Notes under the pieces: model-generated
Database searches by the model: none
What the model was told of the DNA's origin: nothing
The model's input: only the letters and a program-made list of their open reading frames with translations
Assembly: GCA_041691315.1 (NCBI GenBank)
Contig: JBEPUW010000005.1
Location: 88,066 to 152,065, forward strand
DNA from: Poindextera sp041691315
Lineage (GTDB): Bacteria; Pseudomonadota; Alphaproteobacteria; Caulobacterales; Caulobacteraceae
Reading direction: 5' to 3'
DNA length: 64,000 bases
Translations under genes and position numbers: made by a program
Part shown: in pieces, positions 60,095 to 64,000 of the stretch
How positions within the stretch are numbered: the first letter of the stretch is position 1
How the letters are laid out: each line of letters opens with the position of its first letter

Positions 60095-60862
60095 CTAACG
60101 CCCGCGCCACCAACGCAAAACGGCGCGTTCGCCGACCTGCATCAAGGCGTTCAGCCCCACCCCCATCAGGACCAGAACCAACAGCGCGGCAAAGGTTTTC
60201 GCCGTTTCCAGCCGGTTCGACGCCTCCATCAGCCGCCAGGCCAGGCCGCGCGAAAGGCCGGAGCGGGCGACGAACTCGGCCACAACCGCGCCGATCAGGG
60301 AAAGCCCCGCCGCCACCTTCAGTCCTTCTAGAATGAAGGGCACGGCCGAGGGCAGGCGTAGGCGAAAGAGCCGGTCCAGCGGCCTGGCGCTATAGAGGTC
60401 GAACAGTCGCTCCAGATCCGGATCGGCGGACTTCAGCCCGGTCAGCGCGCCTGAGAAGATCGGAAAAAACGCGACGATGGCGGCAAGCCCGACCACGGCG
60501 CGGCCCGGGTGGTCCAGCCCGGCCCAGATCACCGCCAGCGGCGCCACCGCCATGATCGGGGTGACCTGCAGCCCGACCGCCAGCGGCTGCACGGCGCGCT
60601 CGGCCAGCGGGTGAGTGGATATCAGCAGCGCCACCGCAAAGGCGACGGCGCTGGCCAGCACAAAGGCCAGGATCGCCATGGAGAGGGTGTTCAGCGCCGC
60701 ATCGATCAGCATCGGCGCATTCCGCCAGGCGGCCACGGCGATCTCCGATGGGGCGGGCAACAGGAAGACCGGCACGTCCAGCAGGCGGCACACCGCCTCC
60801 CATATGGCCAGCAGGATGACGATCAGCGCGGCGGGCGCGAGCTGATAGGCCAGCCGGCTCAT
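60095..60862 (-). CDS. ABC transporter permease (SsuC/TauC type)
   Basis: A 255-residue permease of the nitrate/sulfonate/thiamin-precursor group. About six helices; the EAA-like loop reads EGLKVAAGLSLIGAVVAEFVARSGLSRGLAWRLMEASNRLETAKTFAALLV. Start ATG 60862 overlaps the ATPase gene by 4 nt. Third gene of the binding protein-ATPase-permease operon. Substrate unknown. Confidence 0.9.
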   Translation of the reverse strand: MSRLAYQLAPAALIVILLAIWEAVCRLLDVPVFLLPAPSEIAVAAWRNAPMLIDAALNTLSMAILAFVLASAVAFAVALLISTHPLAERAVQPLAVGLQVTPIMAVAPLAVIWAGLDHPGRAVVGLAAIVAFFPIFSGALTGLKSADPDLERLFDLYSARPLDRLFRLRLPSAVPFILEGLKVAAGLSLIGAVVAEFVARSGLSRGLAWRLMEASNRLETAKTFAALLVLVLMGVGLNALMQVGERAVLRWWRGR

Positions 60863-61611
60863 GCGGGCGCGCCTTGCATGCCGTGGGCGAGGTTGCCAGA
60901 GACGTGTTCGCAGGCTTCGCGGAAGACGGCGGTGGTGCGGAAGCCGGGCGGGCGCGGCAACGGACCGTCGATCACCGTCTCGCCGGCCAGGCGGCCCGGC
61001 CCCGGCGTCATCACCACCACCCGGCCGGCCATGTAGCAGGCCTCCTCGACATTGTGGGTGACGAAGACGATGGCCGCCCGCGACGCGGCCCACAGCACAT
61101 GCACGTCTTCGCCCAGCGCCCGGCGGGTGATCTCGTCCAGGGCGGCGAACGGCTCGTCGAGCAGCAGCAGCTTGGGGTCGGTGACCATGGCGCGGGCCAG
61201 CGAGACCCGCATGGCCATGCCGCCGGACAGCTGCGCCGGTTTGGCCGCCAGGGCGCCGGCCAGTTTGACCCGCGCCAGCGCCGCGTCGGCGTGGGTGCGC
61301 GCCTCCCTGCCGTGCATGCCGGCCAGTTCCAACGGCAGGGCGACATTGGCGCGCGCGGTCGCCCAAGGCATCAGGGTGGGCGCCTGGAAGACCACGGCGG
61401 TCTCTCCCCGGGCCGAGGCGCGGTGCACGGCCCCGCGCGTGGGCGCCTCCAGCCCGGCCAGCAGGCGCATGGCGGTCGACTTGCCGCAGCCGGAGGGTCC
61501 GACCAGGGCGACGATCTCGCCGGCCGCGACGGTCAGGCTGAAGGGTCCCAGCGCCGGGCCGCGCGGATAGTCGACCTCGACGGCATCCAGTTCGGCGAGG
61601 GGTGTGCTCAC
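60859..61611 (-). CDS. ABC transporter ATP-binding protein (SsuB/TauB type)
   Basis: A 250-residue ATPase: Walker A ALVGPSGCGKSTAM, Q-loop VFQAPTLMPW, signature LSGGMAMRVSLARAM, Walker B LLLLDEPFAALDE, and His in VTHNVEEA. The standard motif set of the SsuB group. It overlaps genes on both sides by 4 nt. It drives the permease encoded downstream. Confidence 0.93.
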   Translation of the reverse strand: MSTPLAELDAVEVDYPRGPALGPFSLTVAAGEIVALVGPSGCGKSTAMRLLAGLEAPTRGAVHRASARGETAVVFQAPTLMPWATARANVALPLELAGMHGREARTHADAALARVKLAGALAAKPAQLSGGMAMRVSLARAMVTDPKLLLLDEPFAALDEITRRALGEDVHVLWAASRAAIVFVTHNVEEACYMAGRVVVMTPGPGRLAGETVIDGPLPRPPGFRTTAVFREACEHVSGNLAHGMQGAPA

Positions 61612-62615
61612 TTCACCCCGGTCGGCAGGAACTGCAACGTATAGGCCTGGTGATAGTCGAGGGTCTTTGGGAAGTCGGCCGGGTCCTGGGCCGACATGGT
61701 GTCGAAGAAGGTCTTCCAGCGCGCGTCGGTCATCGCGCCGATGCCCTGGCTGGCGGCGTCCCCCGACAGCACGATACCTTTTTCCCGCATCTTGCCGCGC
61801 GCGAAGGCCAGCAGGTCCGGCGTCATTTCCGGATTGTCCTTCAGGATCAGGGCGTCGCCCGGCGCCGGGTCGCCGTAGAGATAGGATTTCCAGCCGGCCG
61901 CGGTGGCGTCGACAAAGGCCTTCACCGCCTTCGGATTCGAGGCGATCAGCTTGCCGTTGGCCAGCACCATGGCGGAGTAGCCGGGGTAACCCTCGTCGGC
62001 GAGCAGGAAGACCGCCGGCTTGGCGCCGCCGGCCTTTTCGATCGTATAGGGCTCGCTGGTCAGATAACCCTCCTCGATGACGCTCGGATTGGTCAGGAAG
62101 GCGGCCGACGAGGTGTAGGGCCGGATCTGGCCGTCATTGAAGCCGTACTTGGCCTTCAGCCACACCCAGAAGGCGGTGATCGAGGCGTCGGAGAGCAAGA
62201 TCGGCCGGCCCTTCATGTCGGTGATCGAATGGATGCCCTGGTCGGGATGGGCGATCAGCACCTGCGGATCGCTCTGCATCGAGGCCATCACCGCCTTGAC
62301 GCCGGTCTTCTGCTGCGCCTGGTTCAGCGCGATAAAGCTGTTGGAGCCGATGCCCAGGTCGATGGCGCCGGTGGCCAGCAACAGCGGCACGTTCACCGCC
62401 GGTCCGCCCTGGATGATGGTCACGTCCAGGCCGCGCTTCTTGTACTCGCCCGTGGCCAGGGCCTGATAGAATCCGCCCTGTTCGGCCTGGGCGCGCCAAT
62501 CGGTGGCGAAACGGATCGGGGTCAGGCCGTTGGCCGCCTGGGTCGGGCTCTTGGCCGGCGAACAGGCGGCCAGCACGACGAGGGCGGCGACCGCCAAGAA
62601 ACGCAAGGCTTTCAA
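61608..62615 (-). CDS. ABC transporter substrate-binding lipoprotein (NMT1/THI5-like)
   Basis: A 335-residue lipoprotein. TTG 62615 is the preferred start (GGGAGG just upstream) and begins the signal LRFLAVAALVVLAAC. The body FATDWRAQAEQGGFYQALATGEYKKRGLDVTIIQGGPAVNVPLLLATGAIDLGIGSNSF is the NMT1/THI5-like fold, used for hydroxymethylpyrimidine, riboflavin-like or sulfonate substrates. First gene of the operon. No TPP-like riboswitch is visible in the 78-nt spacer, so pyrimidine uptake is not supported by regulation. Confidence 0.88.
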   Translation of the reverse strand: MKALRFLAVAALVVLAACSPAKSPTQAANGLTPIRFATDWRAQAEQGGFYQALATGEYKKRGLDVTIIQGGPAVNVPLLLATGAIDLGIGSNSFIALNQAQQKTGVKAVMASMQSDPQVLIAHPDQGIHSITDMKGRPILLSDASITAFWVWLKAKYGFNDGQIRPYTSSAAFLTNPSVIEEGYLTSEPYTIEKAGGAKPAVFLLADEGYPGYSAMVLANGKLIASNPKAVKAFVDATAAGWKSYLYGDPAPGDALILKDNPEMTPDLLAFARGKMREKGIVLSGDAASQGIGAMTDARWKTFFDTMSAQDPADFPKTLDYHQAYTLQFLPTGVK

Positions 62616-62693
62616 GCTGACCCTCCCGGACGCTCCCGGCGGGACCTTAGGCGCCGCCGGCGGTTTCGCCAAGTGATCGCGACAGGCGAGCGC

Positions 62694-63320
62694 CTAGCTC
62701 GTGCGAATGCGCGCGATGGCCTTGACCTTCGGGTCGCGGGCGAAGTCGGCGGGAGCGATGAAGCCGAGGCCGTCCCAGGGGACCTTGATCGCGATCCGTT
62801 CGAAACACTTGGCGACATATTCCGAGCAGATGAACTCGTCCCCCGGCGCCATAAATTTCGGCATTTCCCGTTGCAGCCGGCCAAGCGTGATGCGCAGCGC
62901 GATCTTGAAGATCTCCGCCGCCGCGAACGGATCGCCGAAGCGGTCGATAGCGAAATCGGCGAACTGCTTTTCGGCGGCCGAACCACGCGCGCCGCGGCTG
63001 GTGTTGAAGTCCTCATGGCGGGCCAGAATGATCTTGCCCGGATACGGCGTCGTGCCGGTGCTGCTCTGGCGGATGAATGTCTCCAGCGGCACGGTGCGAA
63101 CCCCAAGCTGCTGCACGGCTTCGAACACCATGATCCGTCTGAGCGACGGCCAGCGATAGGCGATCGCCACATGGGTCCACGGGCTTTTCGTCGCCCAGCC
63201 GATCAGGCGTGAAAACGCGTCGTTGCCGGCGCAGAGCAGCAGGTCGCCGTCGCGCACGCGCCGCGAGATGGCCCCGAGCGGTTCGGCCGGCCTGTTGAGA
63301 ACGTCGTCTTCGATCGCCAT
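62694..63320 (-). CDS. YiiX-like permuted papain-fold (NlpC/P60-type) protein
   Basis: A 208-residue protein with the permuted order: His50 in TKSPWTHVAIAY comes first and the catalytic Cys165 in DEFICSEYVAKCF comes last, as in the YiiX/YebB-like (DUF830) group. DGDLLLCAGNDAFSRLIGWAT at residues 25-44 is a typical start. Such enzymes cut amide bonds in peptidoglycan or lipids. No signal peptide is visible, so it may act in the cytoplasm. ATG 63320. Confidence 0.82.
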   Translation of the reverse strand: MAIEDDVLNRPAEPLGAISRRVRDGDLLLCAGNDAFSRLIGWATKSPWTHVAIAYRWPSLRRIMVFEAVQQLGVRTVPLETFIRQSSTGTTPYPGKIILARHEDFNTSRGARGSAAEKQFADFAIDRFGDPFAAAEIFKIALRITLGRLQREMPKFMAPGDEFICSEYVAKCFERIAIKVPWDGLGFIAPADFARDPKVKAIARIRTS

Positions 63321-63387
63321 GATGGAGCCGTCCCCCCGCCGCCCGGCCTTCCTAACGCACGAGCAGCCGATACGGGCAGACGTTGGT

Positions 63388-63831
63388 TCAATTGTCGATC
63401 AACGGCACGCCTGCCGCTTCGCACCAGTCCCTGAGCGCCTCTTCCAAAGCGCTCTGTTCGAAGGCGTACCACTTGTTCAGCATCCCCGTCCCGTGAAGCA
63501 ACTGCTTGAACCGCGCATACGCACCCTTGCGGCCGAACATGTCGCGGACCTCGTTCAGTGAGCCTGGCAGTTCCGCGCGGGCAAACGCGAACGGGAGGCT
63601 TCTGCCGAGATCGAGATCCCGGCGATTCGGCGCCTCCTCATACTGGTCCGAGTCTTCGATATCGTCGGGGGCATCCTCATCTTTCACGTCCTCCGAGACC
63701 CAGAAGATCCGACCAGTCTTTCGGCAGATGTACGCGCGGCCTTCTACAAACGAGGAAGCGCTCACGAATTCGACCGCGTCCACCAGCTCGCTTAGTTTGA
63801 CGGCCGCGGATCTGGGCTTCTCGGGCGCCAT
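63388..63831 (-). CDS. UPF0158-family protein
   Basis: A 147-residue protein: VKLSELVDAVEFVSASSFVEGRAYICRKTGRIFWVSE at the start, an acidic middle (DEDAPDDIEDSDQYEEAPN), LGRSLPFAFARAELP, and the end GRKGAYARFKQLLHGTGMLNKWYAFEQSALEEALRDWCEAAGVPL. This full pattern matches UPF0158, whose role is unknown. ATG 63831 has AAGGA nine nt before; ATG 63840 is the alternative. No partner adjoins. Confidence 0.85.
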   Translation of the reverse strand: MAPEKPRSAAVKLSELVDAVEFVSASSFVEGRAYICRKTGRIFWVSEDVKDEDAPDDIEDSDQYEEAPNRRDLDLGRSLPFAFARAELPGSLNEVRDMFGRKGAYARFKQLLHGTGMLNKWYAFEQSALEEALRDWCEAAGVPLIDN

Positions 63832-63896
63832 GGTTCCCATTCCTTGGGCGGCTGATGGCCTGTGACCCAGGGTTTGCCGATTGTTAGCATGAAGCG

Positions 63897-63952
63897 CTAG
63901 CCGTCGGACAACTCGGCCTCGACCGCCGCCAGCAGCGGGGTAATCGGGGACA
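63897..63952 (-). pseudogene. C-terminal fragment of an interrupted minus-strand gene
   Basis: On the minus strand, the codons just before TAG 63897-63899 read LSPITPLLAAVEAELSDG, a plausible helical C-terminus. The frame runs out of coding character at 63953, where the plus strand starts the sequence GTGCGCC typical of a group II intron 5' end. If so, the gene was cut by insertion. The fragment is only about 18 codons, so confidence is low. Confidence 0.3.
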
Positions 63953-64000
63953 GTGCGCCGGGAGGCCGGCGAGGAGGAGAGGGTGGAAGTCCCTTACGGT
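63953..64000 (+). mobile_element. Possible 5' end of a group II intron (edge)
   Basis: From 63953 the plus strand reads GTGCGCCGGGAGGCC, matching the GUGYG 5' boundary of bacterial group II introns, and then GGTGGAAGTCCCTTACGG, a stretch I recall from introns of this kind near their start (its in-frame translation ends VEVPYG, a tag seen in ORFs often annotated in front of intron reverse transcriptases). Only 48 nt are visible, so this is a tentative call. Confidence 0.4.

Noticed and set aside
62616..62693. TPP riboswitch before the NMT1-type ABC operon
   Set aside because: The space is too short and no CUGAGA-like core is present.

Overview
The window is about 64 kb of GC-rich chromosomal DNA from an alphaproteobacterium, most likely a member of the Caulobacteraceae (Caulobacter/Phenylobacterium type). 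The evidence is a DivJ-like cell-cycle kinase, perfect CtrA boxes (TTAA-N7-TTAA), a MucR regulator, two DUF2336 proteins, GPH-family symporters and the overall codon style. Genes are densely packed on both strands, with many 4-nt ATGA overlaps and many convergent overlapping stops. Nothing looks like a large foreign island; mobile or selfish content is limited to toxin-antitoxin modules, small inverted-repeat elements and a possible group II intron at the right edge.

Layout. 0-10 kb: end of an MscS channel, a CtrA-box-driven secreted protein, tRNA-Gln and tRNA-Pro, sppA, a three-gene oligopeptide ABC transporter (oppB-oppC-oppA, without ATPases), a DUF442 sulfurtransferase/phosphatase, an MBL hydrolase. 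10-20 kb: Ala-rich lipoprotein, acyl-CoA ligase, pdxH, TPR protein, an Xre/RES toxin-antitoxin pair with a long palindromic operator, enoyl-CoA hydratase, GNAT, orphan solute-binding protein, methyltransferase, a frameshifted VOC gene and an LLM oxidoreductase. 20-34 kb: aroC, response regulator, PHB-depolymerase-like esterase, serine hydrolase, acyl-CoA dehydrogenase, two GPH symporters, an aminotransferase divergent from a MarR regulator (two operator palindromes), tam, and queC-queE-queD for the queuosine precursor. 34-46 kb: CBS/histidine-kinase/receiver hybrid with a degenerate ATP site, a VapBC pair, GMC oxidoreductase, enoyl-CoA hydratase, SRPBCC protein, a lipoprotein with 26-residue tandem repeats, two convergent MFS transporters, an AbrB/VapC pair, DUF2336. 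46-56 kb: mucR, PAS protein, sufE, divJ-like kinase, DUF1491, prfC, hicB with a shortened hicA, PAS-PAS hybrid kinase, VOC protein. 56-64 kb: tandem CtrA boxes before a helical-repeat protein, a second DUF2336 protein with a proline-rich secreted partner, a TauABC/SsuABC-type ABC operon, a YiiX-like permuted papain-fold protein, UPF0158, and at the edge a possible group II intron 5' end interrupting a minus-strand gene.

How it fits together: the metabolic genes (acyl-CoA ligase, acyl-CoA dehydrogenase, two enoyl-CoA hydratases, GMC and LLM oxidoreductases, hydrolases, sugar-type symporters) fit an aerobic oligotroph using fatty acids and plant-derived compounds. The regulatory genes (divJ-like kinase, CtrA sites, MucR, two further hybrid kinases) belong to the cell-cycle and signalling network of Caulobacterales. 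Four toxin-antitoxin loci of different families lie in the window, three with a visible palindrome upstream; one (hicA) appears broken.
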